In this document: positions 26,972 to 35,242 of the stretch, piece after piece
How positions within the stretch are numbered: the stretch's first letter is position 1
How the letters are laid out: each line of letters opens with the position of its first letter
Source of the DNA: UBA1858 sp965658595
GTDB lineage: Bacteria > Pseudomonadota > Gammaproteobacteria > UBA4575
Reading direction: 5' to 3'
NCBI GenBank assembly: GCA_965658595.1
Contig: CBFHSW010000105.1
Location: 1 to 39,628, forward strand
DNA: 39,628 bases
Position numbers and translations under genes: made by a program
The notes under the pieces: model-generated
What the model saw: the letters and a program-made list of their open reading frames with translations, nothing else
Database searches by the model: none
Told to the model about the DNA's origin: nothing

Positions 26972-27122
26972 ACCATGCGTTGAGAGTTGCATTTAATAAA
27001 GTGATATAAAATATTAAGAAACTAGAGACGCTGTATTATCAAACCAACATCTCTAATGCTCAAAGCCTGATTCGTGATGTATGTTCATCAGCAGAAGCAA
27101 ACACGGCTGTCCAGTGCTGTCT

Positions 27123-27593
27123 TTAATGAATATTAAAACGATCAAGATTCATCACTTTAGTCCAGGCTTTGATAAAGTCCTTTATGAATTTTTGATTGGA
27201 ATCTTCACAGGCATAATATTCAGCTATTGCTCGTAGCTGAGAGTTAGAACCAAACATCAAGTCAAAACGCGAGGCGGTCCATCTGCCTTGCTGAGAGCTT
27301 CGGTCCTTACCTATAAAGTCCTCTTTATCATCACTGCTGGGCTCCCAGACTATATTCATATCTAATAGATTAACAAAGTAGTCATTACTCAATGTGCCGA
27401 CTTTGTCTGTGAACACGCCCTTATCAGATTGCTGAAAGTTAGCACCCAATACACGCATGCCTGCCACTAGTACACACATCTCAGGCGCGCTCAATGTGAG
27501 TTGTTGTGCATGATTTAACAACAAGTCCTCTGATGACACAGTGTGTTTAGCTTTTAGATAGTTTCTAAAACCATCTGCAGTTGGTTCTAACAC
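27123..27593 (-). pseudogene. katG: Catalase-peroxidase KatG, C-terminal remnant
   Basis: The 156-residue frame matches only the last fifth of catalase-peroxidase, for example VFTDKVGTLSNDYFVNLLDM, FDLMFGSNSQLRAIAEYYA, and the ending WTKVMNLDRFNIH. It starts at LEPTADGFRNY, which corresponds to roughly residue 573 of the 726-residue E. coli protein. The N-terminal haem domain is missing, as is half of the C-terminal domain. An in-frame TGA lies three codons before the first aligned codon (a GTG), and there is no ribosome site. The remaining frame has no internal stop, so the deletion may be recent. It sits 37 bases downstream of the apbE stop on the same strand. Confidence 0.9.
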
Positions 27594-27630
27594 TATTATT
27601 ATTCAGAGGATTTTTTTGTTTGCGAAGTGA

Positions 27631-28644
27631 CTAGGGCGCCAGCAGGTAATCTCGCATATATTGATTGACCGTGGTTTTATAACCTTTTTCCTCACGGGTA
27701 ATTAATAACACAGCAAGTTGCTCTTGTTCTGCAATGGCCAGTGCTTGGGTTGGACCAAGTACCAGAAAGGCCGTGGCCCATGCATCAGCAATGGCGGTGG
27801 ATTCATGCGCGATCGTGACTGATCCTAGATTATGCTGAACGGGAACACCTGTCTGAGGATTAATGGTGTGTGAATATAACTGACCTTCATGTTCAAAGAA
27901 GTTGCGATAGTCGCCAGAAGTCGCTACTGCAATATTATCCAGTGATAGTATTTGTTCGATTTCACCTCGTTGAATATGAGGTGCTTCTATACCTATACGC
28001 CAAGCGTCACCATGGTAGCCAACCCCTTTGCATTTCACTTCACCCCCTATTTCAACCATATAATTTTCTACCCCGGCTGATTCCATGATGCTAGCAATTT
28101 CATCTACACCATAGCCTTTGGCAATAGCAGATAAGTCTACATATAAATCTTTAATATTTTTATATAGGGCGGGTGGGTCAAGACGTGCGTTGAGATGTTG
28201 CGCTCCCACACTGCGCATAGTGATATTTATTTCTGTTGGGGTGGGGAAGCCAAATTCTGTTGGATCAGGGCCAAATCCCCATAGATTGACTAGAGGACCA
28301 ATACTGATATCAAAGGCGCCGAGACTTTTGGTATGAATATCTTGTGCTTGAAGCACTATCGCGGCAAGACTGGAATCGACGGCATGCCAGCCAGTATCAC
28401 GTGAAGCATTGAATTCACTCAGTTGTGATTGGGGATCATAGGTGGACATAACCTGATTGATATCTTTAAGGCGCGCCTCGATGGTTTCTTTAAGTTGGGA
28501 GGCTGAAATGTTTTGAGGATGCCATTGCACGCTGTAAGTCGTGCCCATGGTGTTACCGAGTATCTCTGGTTCATTTTGATCAATGCTACAAGCACAGATT
28601 AAAAAGCTTGCTATCGATACTATTGCTAAGCGCATGACTGACAT
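27631..28644 (-). CDS. apbE: FAD:protein FMN transferase, lipoprotein
   Basis: ApbE attaches FMN covalently to threonine or serine of target redox proteins in the periplasm. The protein of about 337 residues begins with a lipoprotein signal peptide and a lipobox LICAC near residue 18. Motifs: GTTYSVQWH, the FDISIGPLVNLWGFGP block, VDLSAIAKGYGVDEIA, YMVEIGGEVKCKG, the HTINPQTG motif, and ADAWATAFLVLG with metal-binding residues. A GTG at 28647 and an ATG at 28635 are alternative starts, and none has a good ribosome site. No Rnf or Nqr genes, the usual targets, are present in the window. Confidence 0.95.
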   Translation of the reverse strand: MSVMRLAIVSIASFLICACSIDQNEPEILGNTMGTTYSVQWHPQNISASQLKETIEARLKDINQVMSTYDPQSQLSEFNASRDTGWHAVDSSLAAIVLQAQDIHTKSLGAFDISIGPLVNLWGFGPDPTEFGFPTPTEINITMRSVGAQHLNARLDPPALYKNIKDLYVDLSAIAKGYGVDEIASIMESAGVENYMVEIGGEVKCKGVGYHGDAWRIGIEAPHIQRGEIEQILSLDNIAVATSGDYRNFFEHEGQLYSHTINPQTGVPVQHNLGSVTIAHESTAIADAWATAFLVLGPTQALAIAEQEQLAVLLITREEKGYKTTVNQYMRDYLLAP

Positions 28645-28677
28645 CACACAGAGATGAAAAAATCACTGAGATTTGAA

Positions 28678-28705
28678 ATCGTGAGCAGCGGATGCTGCTC
28701 ACGAT
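28678..28705 (-). terminator. Strong hairpin downstream of fae-like gene
   Basis: A perfect 12-bp inverted repeat (ATCGTGAGCAGC and its complement) with a 4-base loop, just after the stop of the fae-like gene and before apbE. On the minus strand it is followed by TTTCAAAT rather than a full T run, so it may attenuate rather than fully terminate. Confidence 0.6.
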
Positions 28706-28713
28706 GGCGGCAA

Positions 28714-29262
28714 TTAGATTTTTCCATCTAATCCCATTTGATAGTACTTATGCGTGATTTCTTCTTGATGCTCAAGTAAGTAATCGATATCAGGCTCATT
28801 ATTCATAGCTTTATGAATAGCGCTAGCCATCGCACGGCGATGAATATCAAACAAAATTGAATGATCAAGATTGTCGTCTTTAGCCACCATAGGGTTCAAC
28901 CAAACAGATACGATAATACCTAAATCGTTAGCTTTCTCTTTAGGAATGTCACCATTGCGCACGGCATCAAGTACACCATTGGCGATAGCGCCTTGAACGG
29001 TTCCCATTAGAATATTGGTGTAGCGCTCATCTTTTACAGTGACCTTGCTCACCATCAGTGTAGATGGGCGAACTTGAATATCAGTATTCATGATTGCAAG
29101 TACACGCGAGTGACCTTTGACTTGGTCACCAAGTAAAGTGGCAAACGCTGTGCCTACAGGGCCGTCCAATTCACCGATAATAACTTCAGGTTCAGCTGCA
29201 GTACCGGGAGGGCCACCTGCGATTAAAGATTCGCCAACGCGCATAACAATTCGTTCTGACAT
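28714..29262 (-). CDS. fae: Formaldehyde-activating enzyme (Fae) homologue, divergent
   Basis: Fae condenses formaldehyde with tetrahydromethanopterin in methylotrophs. This 182-residue protein fits the fold over its length: VGESLIAGG at the N-terminus, PVGTAFATLL, SRVLAIMNTDIQVRPSTLMVSKVTVKD, QGAIANGVLDAVRNGDIP and LGIIVSVWLNP. The family's catalytic histidine, in the segment before IIG, aligns with glutamate 24 here (AAEPEVIIG). It is therefore more like the Fae paralogues of uncertain function than the main enzyme. No other methanopterin-pathway gene is in the window. Start: ATG with AAGGAA 8 bases upstream, a strong site. It is divergent from sixA and ends at a strong hairpin. Confidence 0.85.
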   Translation of the reverse strand: MSERIVMRVGESLIAGGPPGTAAEPEVIIGELDGPVGTAFATLLGDQVKGHSRVLAIMNTDIQVRPSTLMVSKVTVKDERYTNILMGTVQGAIANGVLDAVRNGDIPKEKANDLGIIVSVWLNPMVAKDDNLDHSILFDIHRRAMASAIHKAMNNEPDIDYLLEHQEEITHKYYQMGLDGKI

Positions 29263-29395
29263 TTTAAAATTCCTTGTTGTATAAGTTTAGTATAAAAATT
29301 TGCATTCCTGCTGTGCGTCTATCTTACAGATTCTATGATTGGTTACAATAAAAGCGAATGCCACAATAGCAACATTATTTGCAGAGATTATAGTA

Positions 29396-29878
29396 ATGAA
29401 TAAAACTCTCACTCTGATTCGTCATGCTGAAGCACTATGGAATAACCCTAGCAATGATCATCAACGCCCGCTCAGTCAGCAAGGTATCGAGCATGCTTGC
29501 GCGCTGGCGCAAGAGTTGAAGCGACGTTCGGTGGTATTTGATCAAATTCATAGCAGTGACGCGCTCAGGACTGAACACACCACGAGATGTTTAAATCAAC
29601 AGCTAGCATGTCCGAGCAATCAGGTATTTATACGCGATGATTTATATTGCGCATCGGCGAGAACTTTAATGGAGATTATCCAACAACTGGATAATCAGAT
29701 GCAGCATATTGCCATCGTGGCGCATAATCCTGGGCTGACTGAATATTGTGAGGAGTTGGTAGGTAGACAGATGGCGATATTTGCACCTGCCGCTGTCGTC
29801 ACGATGAGTTTAAGTGTGGATGATTGGCGTGCAGTAGCTACAAGCACATGCACGCATCATCAGACAGTGTTGCTGTAG
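29396..29878 (+). CDS. sixA: Phosphohistidine phosphatase SixA
   Basis: A small histidine-phosphatase-superfamily enzyme that removes phosphate from histidine phosphotransfer domains. The frame is open from 29339. I choose the ATG at 29396 so that the protein starts MNKTLTLIRHAEAL, placing the catalytic RHAE motif at the N-terminus as in SixA. The result is 160 residues, the family length. Other signs: HQRPLSQQGIEHACALAQEL, IHSSDALRTEHTTRCL, and the second histidine motif AIVAHNPGLTEY. An AGAG lies 9 bases upstream. It converges with fpr, with only 11 bases between stops. Confidence 0.92.
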   Translation: MNKTLTLIRHAEALWNNPSNDHQRPLSQQGIEHACALAQELKRRSVVFDQIHSSDALRTEHTTRCLNQQLACPSNQVFIRDDLYCASARTLMEIIQQLDNQMQHIAIVAHNPGLTEYCEELVGRQMAIFAPAAVVTMSLSVDDWRAVATSTCTHHQTVLL

Positions 29879-29889
29879 CTTAGCACTGG

Positions 29890-30636
29890 CTACCAATAAT
29901 TTTCAGTGCTGATGCTACCCGGAGTACGGCGCAGATTTTTAGTCAGGCCACGTTTCTCAAGCATCTCACGAGCATCTTTCACCATATCAGGATTACCACA
30001 TAACATGATTTGTGATTTTCCATCCTCGATTTTAACCCCTGCACGTTTTTCTAATTTGCCATTTTTAATAGCAGCAGGAATTCGCCCTTTCAAGGCATAA
30101 TCAGTTTTTTCACGGCTGACGAATGGAACGTATTCAAATTGATCGGGATGTTGTTGTTTGAAACTCTCAATTAAAGGTTGGTAGGTGAGCTCTGAGGCAG
30201 TGCGCACAGCATGTACAAGCACGCATTTTTTGAAACGCTCCCACGGGCGCTGGGTTTTCAGTATAGATAAGAATGGACCAATGCCAGTCCCGGTGGAGAG
30301 CATCCACAAATCATTTGCTTCTGGAATTTCACTTAACACTAAAAAGCCATTGGCTTTTTTACCTAAATAAATATGATCGCCGGCTTTCAGTTCTGCCAGG
30401 CGCGGGGATAACTGACCCTCTTCAACGTCGATAGAATAAAACTCGTAGAAGTTTTCTTCAGGACAACTTACAAAAGAGTAGGGGCGCCCAATGATCTCAT
30501 CGTCAATTTTTAGGCCAAGACGACCGAATTGGCCGGCCTCATAGTCACCAATATCTCCCTCAACCTTGAGTGAATAAAGCGTATCAGTCCAGTGAATGTT
30601 TTCGATGACTTTTGCGTCAACCCAGTTAGACGACAT
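29890..30636 (-). CDS. fpr: Ferredoxin (flavodoxin)--NADP reductase
   Basis: An FAD enzyme exchanging electrons between NADPH and ferredoxin or flavodoxin. The 248-residue protein aligns with E. coli Fpr end to end: WTDTLYSLKV, AGQFGRLGL, the FAD motif RPYSFVS, LWMLSTGTGIGPFLSIL for NADP binding, KCVLVHAVR, IMLCGNPDMV, and the C-terminal ENYW with its terminal aromatic residue on the flavin. It stands alone, with DUF4126 upstream on the same strand after 86 bases. It could feed reducing power to the ArsS-like radical SAM protein, but nothing here shows that. Confidence 0.97.
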   Translation of the reverse strand: MSSNWVDAKVIENIHWTDTLYSLKVEGDIGDYEAGQFGRLGLKIDDEIIGRPYSFVSCPEENFYEFYSIDVEEGQLSPRLAELKAGDHIYLGKKANGFLVLSEIPEANDLWMLSTGTGIGPFLSILKTQRPWERFKKCVLVHAVRTASELTYQPLIESFKQQHPDQFEYVPFVSREKTDYALKGRIPAAIKNGKLEKRAGVKIEDGKSQIMLCGNPDMVKDAREMLEKRGLTKNLRRTPGSISTENYW

Positions 30637-30722
30637 TATCTTGTCCTTGTATGTTAAACACTAATTGTAGCTTGAGTGATGTTTATTGAGAACAAACCTG
30701 TTGGAGTAGGTGTGTTTATTTA

Positions 30723-31364
30723 CTATTGAATATCTTGTTTATCTTCAGCGCTAGATTTGCGAGAAGAAAATAAGCCAATGACTTTATTAAGTACAGTTTT
30801 TATAGCTCTGAATAGCCTAGGCAACATATAAACAACCATCATCAAAAATAACACTAGTAGGATTAGGAATAAAATCGGATGATTGAGAGCCGCCCACAGA
30901 CCTGTGAATACAGCGATATCTTCAGCAAATGAGGCGGTCCAGTTAGAAACTGGTTCTGGAGAAGTATTAATGAGCAGGCGCGAGCTGGTTTTGGTTAAAT
31001 GTGCGACACTAGTAATAGCACCACCCACTATGGCAGCGGCTAATTCAGCCGCTAGACCGACCTCATCGACCATCCCCGCAGCTAATAAGGCACCAGCAGG
31101 AATGCGTATGAAGGTATGAATGGCATCCCAACTAGAATCCACTCCGGGGGTTTTATCAGCCACAAACTCCACCATATACATGAGTCCAGACGCCATAATC
31201 ACTAGCGGGTCGGATAATACAGCAAGTTCAATGGGTAACTCTACATAACCGAATTGGCTCATTAAACCTAGGCTCAACAAAGTCGCATATAAGTTGATGC
31301 CGCTAGCCCAAGCCACCCCCATGGTAATAGCGATGAGGTGAATTAATTGAGAGTAATGCTCCAT
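30723..31364 (-). CDS. DUF4126 family membrane protein
   Basis: A 213-residue protein with about five hydrophobic segments and a basic, polar C-terminal tail (SSRKSSAEDK). The sequence WASGINLYATLLSLGLM near residue 20, VEFVADKTPGVDSSWDAIHTFIRIPAGALLA, and the ILFLILLVLFLMMVVYMLPRLFR helix match my memory of DUF4126. The function is unknown. It is divergent from soeA across 243 bases that contain a short perfect palindrome. The gene may be transcribed with fpr. Confidence 0.85.
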   Translation of the reverse strand: MEHYSQLIHLIAITMGVAWASGINLYATLLSLGLMSQFGYVELPIELAVLSDPLVIMASGLMYMVEFVADKTPGVDSSWDAIHTFIRIPAGALLAAGMVDEVGLAAELAAAIVGGAITSVAHLTKTSSRLLINTSPEPVSNWTASFAEDIAVFTGLWAALNHPILFLILLVLFLMMVVYMLPRLFRAIKTVLNKVIGLFSSRKSSAEDKQDIQ

Positions 31365-31422
31365 AAAATACGGGTCCGCTATGTTGGTGTAATCGCTTTA
31401 TGACTCAATGTAACAAGGCAAG

Positions 31423-31436
31423 TTGCACTGGTGCAA
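31423..31436. repeat. Short perfect palindrome in the DUF4126-soeA spacer
   Basis: TTGCAC-TG-GTGCAA, two 6-bp arms with a 2-base spacer, in the 243-base divergent region. It could be a regulator site for either gene. No confident -10 and -35 pair for soeABC was found around it. Confidence 0.35.
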
Positions 31437-31607
31437 ACACTATACATCTTTAATGCGAAATTTTGCCCTTAAAATAGCGTGTTTAATTTGAAATGAAAGG
31501 CATGAAAGGGTAGTGTATCGCCACCAATATCCGAGCAACTGTTATTGATAAAGATTCTCATTTAGAGCCAATAATAACAAAGCCTCATCAAGTAAAAAGG
31601 AATTTCG

Positions 31608-34514
31608 GTGTCAGCGACTTTACCCCAATTTGAAGATCACGATCAGCAGGAACACAAATACACAACTTGTTATATGTGTGCTTGTCGTTGTGGCATTAAA
31701 GTAACCATGGAAGGCGAAGAAATTCGTTTCATTCAAGGCAATAAAAATCACCCAATAAATAAAGGTGTGCTGTGTGCTAAAGGCAACGCAGGCATCATGA
31801 AGCAAAATTCTCCAGCAAAATTGACACAGCCTATGATGCGTAGAAAAGGGGCTGAACGTGGAGAGAGCGATTTTGAACCAGTGAGTTGGGATGTTGCGCT
31901 AGACTACTTAACTGAGCGTCTAGCTAAAATTCGCAAAACTGATCCGAAAAAATTAGCCTTCTTTACAGGCCGTGATCAGATGCAGGCATTGACGGGTTTT
32001 TGGGCCACACAATTCGGCACTATCAACTGGGCAGCCCACGGCGGCTTTTGCTCTGTAAATATGGCTGCCGGTGGTTTGTACACCATAGGTCATGCTTTCT
32101 GGGAGTTTGGTGATCCCGATTGGGAACATACTAAATACTTCATGTTATGGGGTGTGGCAGAAGATCATTCATCCAACCCAATAAAAATTGGTCTAGAAAA
32201 AATTAAACGACGTGGCGCGAAATTTGTTTCTATCAATCCTGTTAGAACAGGTTATCAAGCGATTGCGGACGAATGGGTGCCGATTAAGCCGGGTACCGAC
32301 GCTATGTTGGCACTATCTATGGTGCACGTATTATTGAAGAATGACTTATTTGATTGGGAATTCATCGTTCGTTACACCAACTCACCTTACTTGGTCTTGA
32401 ACACGCCGGGTGAAGTCGGTGATGGTATGTTCTATCGCGATGCCGATGACAAGCCACAGGCTTGGGACATGGAAAAAGAAACTTTTGTTGACGCTAACCT
32501 ACCTGACATTAAGCCTGCATTGTTTGGTGAATACACGACTCCTGAAGGCAAATCTGTGAGAACCGCCTTCACAGCTATGGCAGAAGCCTACCTGAGTGAT
32601 GAATATTCTCCTGAAAATGCAGCAAAGATTACTGGCATAGATGCTGAGTCAATTGAGCGTATGGCATTGGAAATGGCGCACGTTGCTTTTGAAGAAACGA
32701 TCGAAATTAATTGTGAATGGACAGACTGGGCCGGTCGCAAACATGACAAGTTCATCGGACGTCCAGTATCCATGCATGCTATGCGTGGAATTGCGGCGCA
32801 CTCAAATGGTTTCCAAACTTGCCGAGCGATACACATATTACAAGTATTGTTAGGTAGTGTGGATTGTCCTGGAGGACACTTAGCCAAACCACCTTTCCCA
32901 AGACACGTTGTTCCACCGATCAAGCCAGCCAAACCACAAGCGGCTGGTGAACCATTGAAGAGTCCACCATTAGGATTCCCAACCAGTCCAGAAGACTTGG
33001 TGATTGATGATGATGGCAATCCATTACGTATAGACAAAGCGTATTCATGGGAAGCACCCATTGCTAACCACGGTTTGATGCACATGGTGATCACAAATGC
33101 GGTGAATGGCGATCCGTATCCTATTGATACCTTGATCTTGTTCATGGCGAATATGAGTTGGAACTCAACCATGAACACATCTAATGTGCGAGATATGTTA
33201 TGTGCTAAAGATGAAAACGGCGAATACAAATTACCGTTCTTAGTGGTCGCTGATGCGTTCCATTCTGAAATGACGGCATTTGCTGATCTAGTATTACCAG
33301 ATACCACTTATCTGGAAAGATATGACACTATCTCAATTTTAGATCGTCCGATCTCTGAGCCACATGCCGTATGTGATGCGATTCGTGCGCCGATTGTGGA
33401 AACTGGACGTGATGTTCGTTCGTGGCAGGAAGTATTAGTCGATCTAGCCACACGCTTAGATTTCCCTGCGTTCAAAAACGAAGACGGCTCAGCCAAGTAC
33501 CAAGATTACAAAGACTTCATCGTTAATTATGAAAAAGCACCTGGAATGGGCTTCTTAGCTGGCTGGCGTGGAAAAGATGGTGAGAAAAGTCTGCGCGGTG
33601 AGCCGAATCCTAAACAATGGGAAGCTTACGTAGAAAACGAGTGTTTCTTTGAGTATGAATTACCTCCAGAGCATCGTTACTATCGTTTTGCTAATAAGGG
33701 CTACCTTGAATTTGCAAAGGAAGCGGGCTTTATCGGTAAAGATGATCCTATCGTGATGGAGTTATATTCTGAGTCATTACAGAAATTCCGCTTAGCAGGG
33801 CAAGGGCTTTACGACGGGCCACAGCCAAGCAACGAATTTGATAAAGAGCGTTTGAGAGAATACTTCACGCCGTTCCCAGAGTATTACCAGCCGTTGGAAC
33901 AATCACAGACTTCTAGTGAAGAGTATCCGTTCTTTGCAATCACGCAGCGTCCAATGATGATGTATCACTCATGGGATTCTCAAAATGCATGGTTGCGTCA
34001 GATTCTTGCGCAAAACTTCATGTATATGAATCGTGCTAAAGCTGAATCTATGGGCATAGAAGATATGTCATGGATTTGGGTAGAGTCAAAAACAGGTAAG
34101 ATTCGTGTGCAAGCCAAACTCATGGAAGGTGTTGAAGAAAATACGCTATGGACTTGGAATGCGATTGGTAAACAAAAAGGTGCATGGGGTCTTAAACACG
34201 ATGCTAACGAATCAAATGATGGTTTCTTGTTGAATCATCTGATCAATGAGCACTTGCCAGAAAAAGATGGTTCGCGTCCGATTACAAACTCTGATCCTGT
34301 GACAGGACAAGCGGCCTGGTACGACTTACAAGTGAAAGTTTATCCAGCAGCCAAAGGTGAAGTCGGAACTTGGCCGACCTTCGACGCTGTTAAGTCTCTA
34401 CCAGACGCAAAAGAATCAGTGGACACATTGCAATATCACACGCACAAGCCGGTTGGGTTACACCGATCATTCAAAGATATCTTGACGCGTGGCGACACAA
34501 AAGGAAGTAAATAA
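31608..34514 (+). CDS. soeA: Sulfite dehydrogenase (quinone), molybdopterin subunit SoeA
   Basis: The 968-residue catalytic subunit of a membrane-bound sulfite-oxidising complex, in the molybdopterin oxidoreductase superfamily. Cys21, Cys24, Cys28 and Cys56 (CYMCACRC ... CAKG) bind the N-terminal 4Fe-4S cluster. Cys148 in GGFCSVN is in the right place for the molybdenum ligand, as in Psr/Phs-type enzymes. There is no Tat signal peptide, so the subunit is probably cytoplasmic, as described for SoeA. The C-terminal domain (about 840-960) is the pterin-binding dinucleotide fold. Start GTG 31608 with AAGG 7 bases upstream. The assignment over other Psr/Phs relatives rests on the whole-operon pattern. 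Confidence 0.85.
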   Translation: MSATLPQFEDHDQQEHKYTTCYMCACRCGIKVTMEGEEIRFIQGNKNHPINKGVLCAKGNAGIMKQNSPAKLTQPMMRRKGAERGESDFEPVSWDVALDYLTERLAKIRKTDPKKLAFFTGRDQMQALTGFWATQFGTINWAAHGGFCSVNMAAGGLYTIGHAFWEFGDPDWEHTKYFMLWGVAEDHSSNPIKIGLEKIKRRGAKFVSINPVRTGYQAIADEWVPIKPGTDAMLALSMVHVLLKNDLFDWEFIVRYTNSPYLVLNTPGEVGDGMFYRDADDKPQAWDMEKETFVDANLPDIKPALFGEYTTPEGKSVRTAFTAMAEAYLSDEYSPENAAKITGIDAESIERMALEMAHVAFEETIEINCEWTDWAGRKHDKFIGRPVSMHAMRGIAAHSNGFQTCRAIHILQVLLGSVDCPGGHLAKPPFPRHVVPPIKPAKPQAAGEPLKSPPLGFPTSPEDLVIDDDGNPLRIDKAYSWEAPIANHGLMHMVITNAVNGDPYPIDTLILFMANMSWNSTMNTSNVRDMLCAKDENGEYKLPFLVVADAFHSEMTAFADLVLPDTTYLERYDTISILDRPISEPHAVCDAIRAPIVETGRDVRSWQEVLVDLATRLDFPAFKNEDGSAKYQDYKDFIVNYEKAPGMGFLAGWRGKDGEKSLRGEPNPKQWEAYVENECFFEYELPPEHRYYRFANKGYLEFAKEAGFIGKDDPIVMELYSESLQKFRLAGQGLYDGPQPSNEFDKERLREYFTPFPEYYQPLEQSQTSSEEYPFFAITQRPMMMYHSWDSQNAWLRQILAQNFMYMNRAKAESMGIEDMSWIWVESKTGKIRVQAKLMEGVEENTLWTWNAIGKQKGAWGLKHDANESNDGFLLNHLINEHLPEKDGSRPITNSDPVTGQAAWYDLQVKVYPAAKGEVGTWPTFDAVKSLPDAKESVDTLQYHTHKPVGLHRSFKDILTRGDTKGSK

Positions 34515-35206
34515 TGAAATTAGGATTGGTTATTGATTTAGATACATGCGTGGGATGTAACGCCTGTGCGGTCGCATGTAAACAATGGAATACCTCAGGG
34601 ACAACAGGGCCACTGTCGGACCTTGAACCCTATGGTAAAGATCCAACAGGAGTTTGGTTTAATCGAATTCGTAACTACGAGGTAGGTGATTATCCAAATA
34701 ATAAAACTGTTCACTTTCCTATGTCATGCATGCATTGTGAAGATGCGGCATGCGTTACAGTTTGTCCTACTGGCGCTTCATATAAGCGTGAAGAAGATGG
34801 CATCGTATTAGTTGATCAAGATAAGTGTATGGGATGTAATTATTGCGCTTGGGCTTGTCCTTACGGTGCGCGTGAATTAGATCGTGAAGAAGGTGTTATG
34901 AAAAAATGTACCTTATGTGTTGATCGTATCTATGATGAAAATCTTCCAGAAGATGAGCGTCAACCGGCATGTGTACTTACATGTCCATCACACGCGCGTT
35001 ACTTTGGTGACTTTGATGATCCAAACTCAGAAGTGTCTGTCATATCGCGTGAGCGTGGTGGCGAATCATTAATGCCAGAAATGGGTTACGAGCCGGTTAA
35101 TAAATACTTGCCGCCGCGTGCGAAAACTAATGTACAGAAATACGTCAACGAGACCAAATCTATCAGTAAAGTGAAAGATTGGGTCAATCGTTTGGTTTCA
35201 CGTTAA
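34514..35206 (+). CDS. soeB: Sulfite dehydrogenase iron-sulfur subunit SoeB
   Basis: A 230-residue ferredoxin-type electron-transfer subunit of the DmsB/PsrB type. Four cysteine groups predict four 4Fe-4S clusters: DTCVGCNACAVAC (Cys12, 15, 18, 22), CMHCEDAACVTVCPTGA, CMGCNYCAWACPYGA, and CTLCVDR...PACVLTCP. The start LVIDLDTCVGC is typical of SoeB. Its ATG shares one base with the soeA stop (TAATG), and GGAAG lies upstream, so it is strictly coupled. It passes electrons from SoeA to the membrane subunit SoeC. No signal peptide is present. Confidence 0.88.
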   Translation: MKLGLVIDLDTCVGCNACAVACKQWNTSGTTGPLSDLEPYGKDPTGVWFNRIRNYEVGDYPNNKTVHFPMSCMHCEDAACVTVCPTGASYKREEDGIVLVDQDKCMGCNYCAWACPYGARELDREEGVMKKCTLCVDRIYDENLPEDERQPACVLTCPSHARYFGDFDDPNSEVSVISRERGGESLMPEMGYEPVNKYLPPRAKTNVQKYVNETKSISKVKDWVNRLVSR

Positions 35207-35242
35207 GACTCTACGACATCTAAGAACAATTAAGGAAACGCA

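Noticed and set aside
32588..33307. 239-codon open frame antisense to soeA
   Set aside because: It lies wholly inside a well-supported gene, has no ribosome site or recognisable domain, and its composition mirrors the complement of soeA.
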